A stretch of DNA of 64,000 nucleotides, from contig JAUIMM010000188.1 of the NCBI GenBank assembly GCA_031769625.1, positions 13,089,501-13,153,500 on the forward strand, in the 5' to 3' direction. A program made the position numbers and the translations under genes. This DNA is from Taudactylus pleione. Taxonomy: Eukaryota; Chordata; Amphibia; Anura; Myobatrachidae. Below the pieces are notes generated by a model. It did not search any database. It was not told the DNA's origin and worked only from the letters and a program-made list of their open reading frames with translations. Within the stretch, counting starts at the first letter, position 1; each line of letters opens with the position of its first letter. Below, in pieces: positions 1-14,668 of the stretch.

Positions 1-1875
1 TCACCCATCACTCACACCAATGTCACTGTGTGCCCTGTGCACAGACTGCTATGTAACCTCTCCTACTCACCCTCCACTCACACCAATGTCACTGTCTGCC
101 CTTTGCACAGACTGCTATGTAACCTCTCCTATTCACCAACCACTCACACTAATGTCACTGTGTGCCCTGTTCACAGACTGCTATGTAACCTATCCTATTC
201 ACCCACCACTCACACCAATGTCACTGTGTGCCCTGTGCACAGACTGCTATGTAACCTATCCTATTCACCCACCACTCAAACCAATGTCACTGTGTGCCCT
301 GTGCACAAACTGCTATGTAACCTCTCCTATTCACCCACCACTCACACCTATGTCACTGTGTGCCCTGTGCACAGACTGCTATGTAACCTCTCCTATTCAT
401 CCACCACTCACACCAATGTCACTGTGTGCCCTGGGCACAGACTATGTAACCCCTCCTATTCACCCACCATGCACACCTATGTCACTGTGTGCCCTATGCA
501 CAGAATGCTATGTATCCTATCCTATTCACCCACCATTCACACCAATGTCACTGTGTGCCCTGTGCACAGACTGCTATGTAACCTTTCCTATTCACCCACC
601 ACTCACACCAATGTCACTGTGTGCCCTGTGCACAGACTGCTATGTAACCTCTCCTATTCACCTACCACTCACACCTATGTCCCTGTGTGTCCTGTGCACA
701 GACTGCTATGTATCCTCTCCTATTCATCCACCACTCACACCAATGTCACTGTGTGCCCTGTGCACAGACTGCTATGTAGCCTATCCTATTCACCCACCAC
801 TCACACCAATGTCACTGTGTGCCCTGTGCACAGGCTGCTATTTAACCTGTCCTATTCACCTACCACTCACACCAATGTCACTGTGTGCCCTGTGCACAGA
901 CTGCTATGTAACCTCTCCTATTCACCCACCACACACACCAATGTCACTGTGTGCCCTGTGCACAGACTGCTATGTAACCTCTCCTATTCACCTACCACTC
1001 ACACCTATGTCACTGTGTGCCCGTGCACAGACTGCTATGTAACCTATCCTGTTCACCCACCACTCACAGCTATGTCACTGTGTGCCCTGTGCACAGACTG
1101 CTATGTAACCTCTCCTATTCACCTACCACTCACACCTATATCACTGTGTGCCCTGTGCACAGACTGCTATGTAACCTCTCCTATTCACCCACCACTCACA
1201 CCAATGTCACTGTGTGCCCTGTGCACAGACTGCTATGTAACCTGTCCTATTCACCCACCTCTCACATCAATGTCACTGTGTGCCCTGTGCACAGACTGCT
1301 ACGTAACCTATCCTATTCACCCACCACTCACACCAATGTCACTGTGTATCCTGTGCACAGACTGCTATGTAACCTATCCTATTCACCCACCACTCAAAGC
1401 AATGTCACTGTGTGCCCTGTGCACAGACTGCTATGTAACCTCTGCTATTCACCCACCACTGACACCTATGTCACTGTGTCCCCTGTGCACAGACTGCTAT
1501 GTAACCTATCCTATTCACCCACCACTCACACCAATGTCAATGTGTGCCCTGTGCACAGACTGCTATGTAACCTATTCTATTCACCCACCTCTCACATCAA
1601 TGTCACTGTGTGCCCTGTGCACAGACTGCTATATGTAATCTATCCTATTCACCCACCACTCAAACCAATGTCACTGAGTATCCTGTGCACAGACTGCTAT
1701 GTAACCTCTCCTATTCACCCACCTCTAACACCAATGTCACTGTGTGCCCTGTGCACAGACTGCTATGTAACCTCTCCTATTCACCTACCACTCACACCTA
1801 TGTCACTGTGTGCCCTGTGCACAGACTGCTATGTAACTTCTCCTATTCACCCACCACTCACACCAATGTCACTGT
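1..1875 (+). repeat. Higher-order repeat block, copy 1 (matches 4,347-6,221)
   Basis: This stretch matches 4,347-6,221 at a constant offset of 4,346 bp. The landmark variants fall at the same relative places. The 65-bp unit is at about 1,020 and 5,366, the 68-bp unit at about 1,630 and 5,976, and the 63-bp unit at about 432 and 4,778. The match breaks near 1,875 and 6,221, where copy 2 carries GGGCACAGACTGC instead of GTGCACAGACTGC and then a different series of units. The offset equals 66 units once the short and long variants are counted (66 x 66 = 4,356, minus 10). The left end of copy 1 is cut by the window. Confidence 0.85.
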
Positions 1876-4346
1876 GTGCCCTGTGCACAGACTGCTATGT
1901 AACCTCTCCTATTCACCTACCACTCACACCTATGTCCCTGTGTGTCCTGTGCACAGACTGCTATGTATCCTCTCCTATTCATCCACCACTCACACCAATG
2001 TCACTGTGTGCCCTGTGCACAGACTGCTATGTAGCCTATCCTATTCACCCACCACACACACCAATGTCACTGTGTGCCCTGTGCACAGGCTGCTATTTAA
2101 CCTGTCCTATTCACCTACCACTCACACCAATGTCACTGTGTGCCCTGTGCACAGACTGCTATGTAACCTCTCCTATTCACCCACCACACACACCAATGTC
2201 ACTGTGTGCCCTGTGCACAGACTGCTATGTAACCTCTCCTATTCACCTACCACTCACACCTATGTCACTGTGTGCCCGTGCACAGACTGCTATGTAACCT
2301 ATCCTGTTCACCCACCACTCACAGCTATGTCACTGTGTGCCCTGTGCACAGACTGCTATGTAACCTCTCCTATTCACCTACCACTCACACCTATATCACT
2401 GTGTGCACTGTGCACAGACTGCTATGTAACCTCTCCTATTCACCCACCACTCACACCAATGTCACTGTGTGCCCTGTGCACAGACTGCTATGTAACCTAT
2501 CCTATTCACCCACCTCTCACATCAATGTCACTGTGTGCCCTGTGCACAGACTGCTACGTAACCTATCCTATTCACCCACCACTCACACCAATGTCACTGT
2601 GTATCCTGTGCACAGACTGCTATGTAACCTCTACTACTCACTCACCACTCACACCTATGCCACTGTGTGCCCTGTGCACAGACTGCTATGTAACCTATCC
2701 TGTTCACCCACAACTCACACCTATGTCACTGTGTGCCCTGTGCACAGACTGCTATGTAACCTCTCCTACTCACCCTCCACTCACACCAATGTCACTGTCT
2801 GCCCTTTGCACAGACTGCTATGTAACCTCTCCTATTCACCCACCACTCACACTAATGTCACTGTGTGCCCTGTGCACAGACTGCTCTGTAACCTAGCCTA
2901 TTCACCCACCACTCACACCAATGTCACTGTGTGCCCTGTGTACCGACTGCTATGTAACCTATCCTATTCACCCACCACTCAAACCAGTGTCACTGTGTGC
3001 CCTGTGCACAGACTGCTATGTAACCTCTCCTATTCACCCACCACTCACACCTATGTCACTGTGTGCCGTGTGCACAGACTGCTATGTAACCTCTCCTATT
3101 CATCCAACACTCACACCAATGTCACTGTGTGCCCTGGGCACAGAATATGTAACCTCTCCTATTCACCCACCATGCACACCTATGTCACTGTGTGCCCTGT
3201 GCTCAGAATGCTATGTGTCCTATCCTATTCACCCACCAATCACACCAATGTCACTTTGTGCCCTGTGCACAGACTGCTATGTAACCTTTCCTATTCACCC
3301 ACCACTCACACCAATGTCACTGTGTGCCCTGTGCACAGACTGCTATGTAACCTATCCTGTTCACCCACAACTCACACCTATGTCACTGTGTGCCCTGTGC
3401 ACAGACTGCTATGTAACCTATCCTATTCACCCACCACTCAAACCAATGTCACTGTGTGCCCTGTGCACAAACTGCTATGTAACCTCTCCTATTCACCCAC
3501 CACTCACACCTATGTCACTGTGTGCCCTGTGCACAGACTGCTATGTAACCTCTCCTATTCATCCACCTCTCACACCAATGTCACTGTGTGCCCTGGGCAC
3601 AGACTATGTAACCCCTCCTATTCACCCACCATGCACACCTATGTCACTGTGTGCCCTGTGCACAGAATGCTATGTATCCTATCCTATTCACCCACCATTC
3701 ACACCAATGTCACTGTGTGCCCTGTGCACAGACTGCTATGTAACCTATCCTATTCACCCACCACTCACACCAATGTCACTGTGTGCCCTGTGCACAGACT
3801 GCTATGTAACCTCTCCTATTCACCTACCACTCACACCTATGTCCCTGTGTGTCCTGTGCACAGACTGCTATGTATCCTCTCCTATTCATCCACCACTCAC
3901 ACCAATGTCACTGTTTGCCCTGTGCACAGACTGCTATGTAGCCTATCCTATTCACCCACCACTCACACCAATGTCACTGTGTGCCCTGTGCACAGGCTGC
4001 TATTTAACCTGTCCTATTCACCTACCACTCACACCAATGTCACTGTGTGCCCTGTGCACAGACTGCTATGTAACCTCTCCTATTCACCCACCACACACAC
4101 CAATGTCACTGTGTGCCCTGTGCACAGACTGCTATGTAACCTCTCCTATTCACCTACCACTCACACCTATGTCACTGTGTGCCCGTGCACAGACTGCTAT
4201 GTAACCTATCCTGTTCACCCACCACTCACAGCTATGTCACTGTGTGCCCTGTGCACAGACTGCAATGTAACCTCTCCTACTCACCCTCCACTCACACCAA
4301 TGTCACTGTCTGCCCTGTGCACAGACTGCTATGTAACCTATCCTAT

Positions 4347-6221
4347 TCACCCATCACTCACACCAATGTCACTGTGTGCCCTGTGCACAGACTGCTATGT
4401 AACCTCTCCTACTCACCCTCCACTCACACCAATGTCACTGTCTGCCCTTTGCACAGACTGCTATGTAACCTCTCCTATTCACCAACCACTCACACTAATG
4501 TCACTGTGTGCCCTGTTCACAGACTGCTATGTAACCTATCCTATTCACCCACCACTCACACCAATGTCACTGTGTGCCCTGTGCACAGACTGCTATGTAA
4601 CCTATCCTATTCACCCACCACTCAAACCAATGTCACTGTGTGCCCTGTGCACAAACTGCTATGTAACCTCTCCTATTCACCCACCACTCACACCTATGTC
4701 ACTGTGTGCCCTGTGCACAGACTGCTATGTAACCTCTCCTATTCATCCACCACTCACACCAATGTCACTGTGTGCCCTGGGCACAGACTATGTAACCCCT
4801 CCTATTCACCCACCATGCACACCTATGTCACTGTGTGCCCTATGCACAGAATGCTATGTATCCTATCCTATTCACCCACCATTCACACCAATGTCACTGT
4901 GTGCCCTGTGCACAGACTGCTATGTAACCTTTCCTATTCACCCACCACTCACACCAATGTCACTGTGTGCCCTGTGCACAGACTGCTATGTAACCTCTCC
5001 TATTCACCTACCACTCACACCTATGTCCCTGTGTGTCCTGTGCACAGACTGCTATGTATCCTCTCCTATTCATCCACCACTCACACCAATGTCACTGTGT
5101 GCCCTGTGCACAGACTGCTATGTAGCCTATCCTATTCACCCACCACTCACACCAATGTCACTGTGTGCCCTGTGCACAGGCTGCTATTTAACCTGTCCTA
5201 TTCACCTACCACTCACACCAATGTCACTGTGTGCCCTGTGCACAGACTGCTATGTAACCTCTCCTATTCACCCACCACACACACCAATGTCACTGTGTGC
5301 CCTGTGCACAGACTGCTATGTAACCTCTCCTATTCACCTACCACTCACACCTATGTCACTGTGTGCCCGTGCACAGACTGCTATGTAACCTATCCTGTTC
5401 ACCCACCACTCACAGCTATGTCACTGTGTGCCCTGTGCACAGACTGCTATGTAACCTCTCCTATTCACCTACCACTCACACCTATATCACTGTGTGCCCT
5501 GTGCACAGACTGCTATGTAACCTCTCCTATTCACCCACCACTCACACCAATGTCACTGTGTGCCCTGTGCACAGACTGCTATGTAACCTGTCCTATTCAC
5601 CCACCTCTCACATCAATGTCACTGTGTGCCCTGTGCACAGACTGCTACGTAACCTATCCTATTCACCCACCACTCACACCAATGTCACTGTGTATCCTGT
5701 GCACAGACTGCTATGTAACCTATCCTATTCACCCACCACTCAAAGCAATGTCACTGTGTGCCCTGTGCACAGACTGCTATGTAACCTCTGCTATTCACCC
5801 ACCACTGACACCTATGTCACTGTGTCCCCTGTGCACAGACTGCTATGTAACCTATCCTATTCACCCACCACTCACACCAATGTCAATGTGTGCCCTGTGC
5901 ACAGACTGCTATGTAACCTATTCTATTCACCCACCTCTCACATCAATGTCACTGTGTGCCCTGTGCACAGACTGCTATATGTAATCTATCCTATTCACCC
6001 ACCACTCAAACCAATGTCACTGAGTATCCTGTGCACAGACTGCTATGTAACCTCTCCTATTCACCCACCTCTAACACCAATGTCACTGTGTGCCCTGTGC
6101 ACAGACTGCTATGTAACCTCTCCTATTCACCTACCACTCACACCTATGTCACTGTGTGCCCTGTGCACAGACTGCTATGTAACTTCTCCTATTCACCCAC
6201 CACTCACACCAATGTCACTGT
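4347..6221 (+). repeat. Higher-order repeat block, copy 2 (matches 1-1,875)
   Basis: Second copy of the block at the left edge of the window, offset 4,346 bp. It carries the same ordered series of variant units, including the 65-bp and 68-bp frame-shifting units 621 bp apart in both copies. Confidence 0.85.
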
Positions 6222-9200
6222 GTGCCCTGGGCACAGACTGCTATGTAACCTATCCTATTCATCCACCACTCACACCAATGTCACTGTGTGCCCTGGGCAC
6301 AGACTATGTAACCTCTCCATTTCACCCACCATGCACACCTATGTCACTGTGTGCCCTGTGCACAGAATGCTATGTATCCTATCCTATTCACCCACCATTC
6401 ACACCAATGTCACTGTGTGCCCTGTGCACAGACTGCTATGTAACCTTTCCTATTCACCCACCACTCACACCAATGTCACTGTGTGCCCTGTGCACAGACT
6501 GCTATGTAACCTCTCCTATTCACCTACCACTCACACCTATGTCACTGTGTGTCCTGTGCACAGACTGCTATGTATCCTCTCCTATTCATCCACCACTCAC
6601 ACCAATGTCACTGTGTGCCCTGTGCACAGACTGCTATGTAACCTCTCCTATTCACCTACCACTCACACCTATGTCACTGTGTGCCCTGTGCACAGGCTGC
6701 TATTTAACCTGTCCTATTCACCTACCACTCACACCAATGTCACTGTGTGCCCTGTGCACAGACTGCTATGTAACCTCTCCAATTCACCCTCCACACACAC
6801 CAATGTCACTGTGTGCCCAGTGCACAGACTGCTATGTAACCTCTCCTATTCACCTCACTCACACCTATGTCACTATGTGCCCTGTGCACAGACTGCTATG
6901 TATCCTCTCCAATTCATCCAACACTCACTCCTATGTCACTGTGTGCCCTGTGCACAGACTGATATGTAGCCTCTCCTATTCACCTCACTCACACCTATGT
7001 CACTGTGTGCCCTGTGCACAGACTGCTATGTATCCTCTCCAATTCATCCACCACTCACACCTATGTCTCTGTGTGCCCTGTGCACAGACTGCTATGTAAC
7101 CTCTCCTATTCACCAACCACTCACACCAATGTCACTGTGTGCCCTGTGCACAGACTGCTATGTAACCTCTCCTATTCACCTACCACTCACACCTATGTCA
7201 CTGTGTGCCCTGTGCACAGACTGCTATGTAACCTATCCTGTTTACCCACCACTCACACCTATGTCACTGTGTGCCCTGTGCACAGACTGCTATGTAACCT
7301 CTCCTACTCACCCTCCACTCACACCAATGTCACTGTCTGCCCTTTGCACATACTGCTATGTAACCTGTCCTATTCACCCACCACTCACACTAATGTCACT
7401 GTGTGCCCGGTGCACAGACTGCTATGTAACCTATCGTATTCACCCACCACTCACACCAATGTCACTGTGTGCCCTGTGCACAGACTGCTATGTAACCTCT
7501 CCTATTCACCCACCACTCACACCAATGTCACTGTGTGCCCCGTGTACAGTCTGCTATGTAACCTATCCTATTCACCCACCACTCAAACCAGTGTCACTGT
7601 GTGCCCTGTGCACAGACTGCTATGTAACCTCTCCTATTCACCCACCACTCACACCTATGTCACTGTGTGCCCAGTGCACAGACTGCTATGTATCCTTTCC
7701 TATTCACCCACCACTCACACCAATGTCACTGTGTGCCCTGTGCACAGACTGCTATGTAACCTATCCTATTCACCCACCTCTCACATCAATGTCACTGTGT
7801 GCCCTGTGCACAGACTGCTATGTAACCTATCCTATTCACCCACCACTCACACCAATGTCACTGTGTATCCTGTGCACAGACTGCTATGTAACCTCTCCTA
7901 TTCACCCACCACCCACACCAATGTCACTGTGTGCCCTGTGCATAGACTGCTATGTAACCTCTCCTATTCACCCACCACTCACACCTATGTCACTGTGTGC
8001 CCTGTGCACAGACTGCTATGTAACCTCTCCTATTCACCCACCACTCAAACCAATGTCACTGTGTGCCCTGTGCACAGACTGCTATGTAACCTCAACTACT
8101 CACCCACCACTCACACCTATGCCACTGTGTGCCCTGTGGACAGACTGCTATGTAACCTATCCTGTTCACCCACAACTCACACCTATGTCACTGTGTGCCC
8201 TGTGCACAGACTGCTATGTAACCTCTCCTACTCACCCTCCACTCACACCAATGTCACTGTCTGCCCTTTGCACAGACTGCTATGTAACCTCTCCTATTCA
8301 CCCACCACTCACACTAATGTCACTGTGTGCCCTGTGCACAGACTGCTATGTAACCTATCCTATTCACCCACCACTAACACCAATGTCACTGTGTGCCCTG
8401 TGTACAGACTGCTATGTAACCTATCCTATTCACCCACCACTCAAACCAATGTCACTGTGTGCCCTGTGCACAGACTGCTATGTAACCTCTCCTATTCACC
8501 CACCACTCACACCTATGTCACTGTGTGCCCTGTGCACAGACTGCTATGTAACCTCTCCTATTCATCCAACACTCACACCAATGTCACTGTGTGCCCTGGG
8601 CACAGACTATGTAACCTCTCCTATTCACCCACCATGCACACCTATGTCACTGTGTGCCCTGTGCTCAGAATGCTATGTGTCCTATCCTATTCACCCACCA
8701 TTCACACCAATGTCACTTTGTGCCCTGTGCACAGACTGCTATGTAACCTTTCCTATTCACCCACCACTCACACCAATGTCACTGTGTGCCCTGTGCACAG
8801 ACTGCTATGTAACCTCTCCTATTCACCTACCACTCACACCTATGTCACTGTGTGCCCTGTGCACAGACTGCTATGTAACCTCTCCTATTCACCTACCACT
8901 CACATCTATGTCACTGTGTGCCCTGTGCACAGACTGCTATGTATCCTCTCCTATTCATCCACCACTCACACCTATGTCACTGTGTGCCCTGTGCACAGAC
9001 TGCTATGTAGCCTATCCTATTCACCCACCACTCACACCAATGTCACTGTGTGCCCTGTGCAAAGGCTGCTATGTAACCTATCCTATTCACCTACCACTCA
9101 CACCTATGTCACTGTGTGCCCTGTGCACAGACTGCTATGTAACATCTCCTATTCACCCACCACACACACCAATGTCACTGTGTGCCCTGTGCACAGACTG

Positions 9201-12200
9201 CTATGTAACCTCTGCTATTCACCTACCACTCACACCTCTGCCACTGTGTGCCCTGTGCACAGACTGCTATGTAACCTATCCTGTTCACCCACAACTCACA
9301 CCTATGTCACTGTGTGCCCTGTGCACAGACTGCTATGTAACCTCTCCTACTCACCCTCCACTCACACCAATGTCACTGTCTGCCCTTTGCACAGACTGCT
9401 ATGTAACCTCTCCTATTCACCCACCACTCACACTAATGTCACTGTGTGCCCTGTGCACAGACTGCTATGTAACCTATACCTATTCACACACCACTCACAC
9501 CAATGTCACTGTGTGCCCTGTGTACAGACTGCTATGTAACCTATCCTATTCACCCACCACTCAAGCCAATGTCACTGTGTGCCCTGTGCACAGACAGCTA
9601 TGTGACCTCTCCTACTCACCCTCCACTCACACCAATGTCACTGTCTGCCCTTTGCACAGACTGCTATGTAACTTATCCTATTCACCCACCACTCACACTA
9701 ATGTCACTGTGTGCCCTGTGTACAGACTGATATGTAACCTATCCTATTCACCCACCACCCACACCAATGTCACTGTGTGCCCTGTGCACAGACTGCTATG
9801 TAACCTCTCCTATTCACCCACCACTCAAACCAATGTCACTGTGTGCCCTGTGCACAGACTGCTATGTAACCTCTACTACTCACCCACCACTCACACCTAT
9901 GCCACTGTGTGCCCTGTGCACAGACTGCTATGTAACCTATCCTGTTCACCCACAACTCACACCTATGTCACTGTGTGCCCTGTGCACAGACTGCTATGTA
10001 ACCTCTCCTACTCACCCTCCACTCACACCAATGTCACTGTTTGCCCTTTGCACAGACTGCTATGTAACCTCTCCTATTCACCCACCACTCACACTAATGT
10101 CACTGTGTGCCCTGTGCACAGACTGCTATGTAACCTATCCTATTCACCCACCACTCACACCAATGTCACTGTGTGCCCTGTGTACAGACTGCTATGTAAC
10201 CTAATCTATTCACCCACCACTCAAACCAATGTCACTGTGTGCCCTGTGCACAGACTGCTATGTAACCTCTCCTATTCACCCACCACTCACACCTATGTCA
10301 CTGTGTGCCCTGTGCACAGACTGCTATGTAACCTCTCCTATTCATCCACCACTCACACCAATGTCACTGTGTGCCCTGTGCACAGACTGCTATGTAACAT
10401 CTCCTATTCACCCACCACACACACCAATGTCACTGTGTGCCCTGTGCACAGACTGCTATGTAACCGCTGCTATTCACCTACCACTCACACCTCTGCCACT
10501 GTGTGCCCTGTGCACAGACTGCTATGTAACCTATCCTGTTCACCCACAACTCACACCTATGTCACTGTGTGCCCTGTGCACAGACTGCTATGTAACCTCT
10601 CCTACTCACCCTCCACTCACACCAATGTCACTGTCTGCCCTTTGCACAGACTGCTATGTAACCTCTCCTATTCACCCACCACTCACACTAATGTCACTGT
10701 GTGCCCTGTGCACAGACTGCTATGTAACCTATCCTATTCACCCACCACTCACACCAATGTCACTGTGTGCCCTGTGTACAGACTGCTATGTAACCTATCC
10801 TATTCACCCACCACTCAAACCAATGTCACTGTGTGCCCTGTGCACAGACAGCTATGTAACCTCTCCTACTCACCCTCCACTCACACCAATGTCACTGTCT
10901 GCCCTTTGCACAGACTGCTATGTAACTTATCCTATTCACCCACCACTCACACTAATGTCACTGTGTGCCCTGTGTACAGACTGATATGTAACCTATCCTA
11001 TTCACCCACCACCCACACCAATGTCACTGTGTGCCCTGTGCATAGACTGCTATGTAACCTCTCCTATTCACCCACCACTCACACCAATGTCACTGTGTGC
11101 CCTGTGCACAGACTGCTATGTAACCTCTCCTATTCACCCACCACTCAAACCAATGTCACTGTGTGCCCTGTGCACAGACTGCTATGTAACCTCTCCTACT
11201 CACCCTCCACTCACACCAATGTCACTGTTTGCCCTTTGCACAGACTGCTATGTAACCTCTCCTATTCACCCACCACTCACACTAATGTCACTGTGTGCCC
11301 TGTGCACAGACTGCTATGTAACCTATCCTATTCACCCACCACTCACACCAATGTCACTGTGTGCCCTGTGTACAGACTGCTATGTAACCTAATCTATTCA
11401 CCCACCACTCAAACCAATGTCACTGTGTGCCCTGTGCACAGACTGCTATGTAACCTCTCCTATTCACCCACCACTCACACCTATGTCACTGTGTGCCCTG
11501 TGCACAGACTGCTATGTAACCTCTCCTATTCATCCACCACTCACACCAATGTCAATGTGTGCCCTGGGCACAGACTATGTAAACTCTCCTATTCACCCAC
11601 CATGCACACCTATGTCACTGTGTGCCCTGTGCACAGAATGCTATGTATCCTATCCTATTCACCCACCATTCACACCAATGTCACTTTGTGCCCTGTGCAC
11701 AGACTGCTATGTAACCTTTCCTATTCTCCCACCACTCACACCAATGTCACTGTGTGCCCTGTGCACAGACTGCTATGTAACCTCTCCTATTCACCTACCA
11801 CTCACACCTATGTCACTGTGTGTCCTGTGCACAGACTGCTATGTATCCTCTCCTATTCATCCACCACACACACCAATGTCACTGTGTGCCCTGTGCACAG
11901 ACTGCTATGTAGCCTATCCTATTCACCCACCACTCACACCAATGTCACTGTGTGCCCTGTGCACAGGCTGCTATTTAACCTGTCCTATTCACCTACCACT
12001 CACACCAATGTCACTGTGTTCCCTGTGCACAGACTGCTATGTAACCTCTCCTATTCACCCACCACACACACCAATGTCACTGTGTGCCCTGTGCACAGAC
12101 TGCTATGTAACCTCTCCTATTCACCTACCACTCACACCTATGTCACTGTGTGCCCTGTGCACAGACTGCTATGTATCCTCTCCTATTCATCCACCACTCA

Positions 12201-14404
12201 CACCTATGTCACTGTGTGCCCTGTGCACAGACTGCTATGTAGCCTATCCTATTCACCCACCACTCACACCAATGTCACTGTGTGCCCAGTGCAAAGGCTG
12301 CTATGTAACCTATCCTATTCACCTACCACTCACACCAATGTCACTGTGTGCCCTGTGCACAGACTGCTATGTAACCTCTCCAATTCACCCACCACACACA
12401 CCAATGTCACTGTGTGCCCTGTGCACAGACTGCTATGTAACCTCTCCTATTCACCTACCACTCACACCTATGTCACTGTGTGCCCGTGCACAGACTGCTA
12501 TGTAACCTATCCAGTTCACCCACCACTCACACCTATGTCACTGTGTGCCCTGTGCACAGACAGCTATGTAACCTCTCCTACTCACCCTCCACTCACACCA
12601 ATGTCACTGTCTGCCCTTTGCACAGACTGCTATGTAACCTATCCTATTCACCCACCACTCACACTAATGTCACTGTGTGCCCTGTGTACAGACTGCTATG
12701 TAACCTATCCTATTCACCCACCACTCACACCAATGTCACTGAGTGCCCTGTGCACAGACTGCTATGTAACCTCTCCTATTTACCCACCACCCACACCAAT
12801 GTCACTGTGTGCCCTGTGCACAGACTGCTATGTAACCTCTCCTATTCACCCACCACTCAAACCAATGTCACTGTGTGCCCTGTGCACAGACTGCTATGTA
12901 ACCTCTCCTACTCACCCACCACTCACACCTATGCCACTGTGTGCCCTGTGCACAGACTGCAATGTAACCTCTCCTACTCACCCTCCACTCACACCAATGT
13001 CACTGTCTGCCCTGTGCACAGACTGCTATGTAACCTATCCTATTCACCCACCACTCACACCAATGTCACTGTGTGCCCTGTGCACAGACTGCTCTGTAAC
13101 CTCTCCTACTCACCCTCCACTCACACCAATGTCACTGTCTGCCCTTTGCACAGACTGCTATGTAACCTCTCCTATTCACCAACCACTCACACTAATGTCA
13201 CTGTGTGCCCTGTTCACAGACTGCTATGTAACCTATCCTATTCACCCACCACTCACACCAATGTCACTGTGTGCCCTGTGCACAGACTGCTATGTAACCT
13301 ATCCTATTCACCCACCACTCAAACCAATGTCACTGTGTGCCCTGTGCACAGACTGCTATGTAACCTCTCCTATTCACCCACCACTCACACCTATGTCACT
13401 GTGTGCCCTGTGCACAGACTGCTATGTAACCTCTCCTATTCATCCACCACTCACACCAATGTCACTGTGTGCCCTGGGCACAGACTATGTAACCCCTCCT
13501 ATTCACCCACCATGCACACCTATGTCACTGTGTGCCCTGTGCACAGAATGCTATGTATCCTATCCTATTCACCCACCATTCACACCAATGTCACTGTGTG
13601 CCCTGTGCACAGACTGCTATGTAACCTTTCCTATTCACCCACCACTCACACCAATGTCACTGTGTGCCCTGTTCACAGACTGCTATGTAACCTCTCCTAT
13701 TCACCTACCACTCACACCTATGTCCCTGTGTGTCCTGTGCACAGACTGCTATGTATCCTCTCCTATTCATCCACCACTCACACCAATGTCACTGTGTGCC
13801 CTGTGCACAGACTGCTATGTAGCCTATCCTATTCACCCACCACTCACACCAATGTCACTGTGTGCCCTGTGCACAGGCTGCTATTTAACCTGTCCTATTC
13901 ACCTACCACTCACACCAATGTCACTGTGTGCCCTGTGCACAGACTGCTATGTAACCTCTCCTATTCACCCACCACACACACCAATGTCACTGTGTGCCCT
14001 GTGCACAGACTGCTATGTAACCTCTCATATTCACCTACCACTCACACCTATGTCACTGTGTGCCCGTGCACAGACTGCTATGTAACCTATCCTGTTCACC
14101 CACCACTCACAGCTATGTCACTGTGTGCCCTGTGCACAGACTGCTATGTAACCTCTCCTATTCACCTACCACTCACACCTATATCACTGTGTGCCCTGTG
14201 CACAGTCTGCTATGTAACCTCTCCTATTCACCCAGCACTCACACCAATGTCACTGTGTGCCCTGTGCACAGACTGCTATGTAACCTATCCTATTCACCCA
14301 CCTCTCACATCAATGTCACTGTGTGCCCTGTGCACAGACTGCTACGTAACCTATCCTATTCACCCACCACTCACACCAATGTCACTGTGTATCCTGTGCA
14401 CAGA

Positions 14405-14668
14405 CTGCTATGTAACCTATCCTATGCACCCACCACTCAAACCAATGTCACTGTGTGCCCTGTGCACAGACTGCTATGTAACCTCTGCTATTCACCCACC
14501 ACTGACACCTATGTCACTGTGTGCCCTGTGCACAGACTGCTATGTAACCTATCCTATGCACCCACCACTCAAACCAATGTCACTGTGTGCCCTGTGCACA
14601 GACTGCTATGTAACCTCTGCTATTCACCCACCACTGACACCTATGTCACTGTGTGCCCTGTGCACAGA
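14405..14668 (+). repeat. Two-unit (132-bp) local tandem duplication
   Basis: A pair of units distinguished by CCTATGCACCCACCAC and by CTCTGCTATTCACC with CACTGACACC occurs twice in a row with a 132-bp shift (starting near 14,409 and 14,541). The related blocks at 20,150 and 26,660 have the pair only once. This is a recent two-unit expansion. Confidence 0.85.

Noticed and set aside
6850..7030. Non-array insertion within the satellite
   Set aside because: The odd CACCTCACTCACACC and CTCCAATTCATCC units are 64- and 66-bp variants of the same repeat and recur near 15,700, 21,500, 27,750, 39,000 and 50,000.
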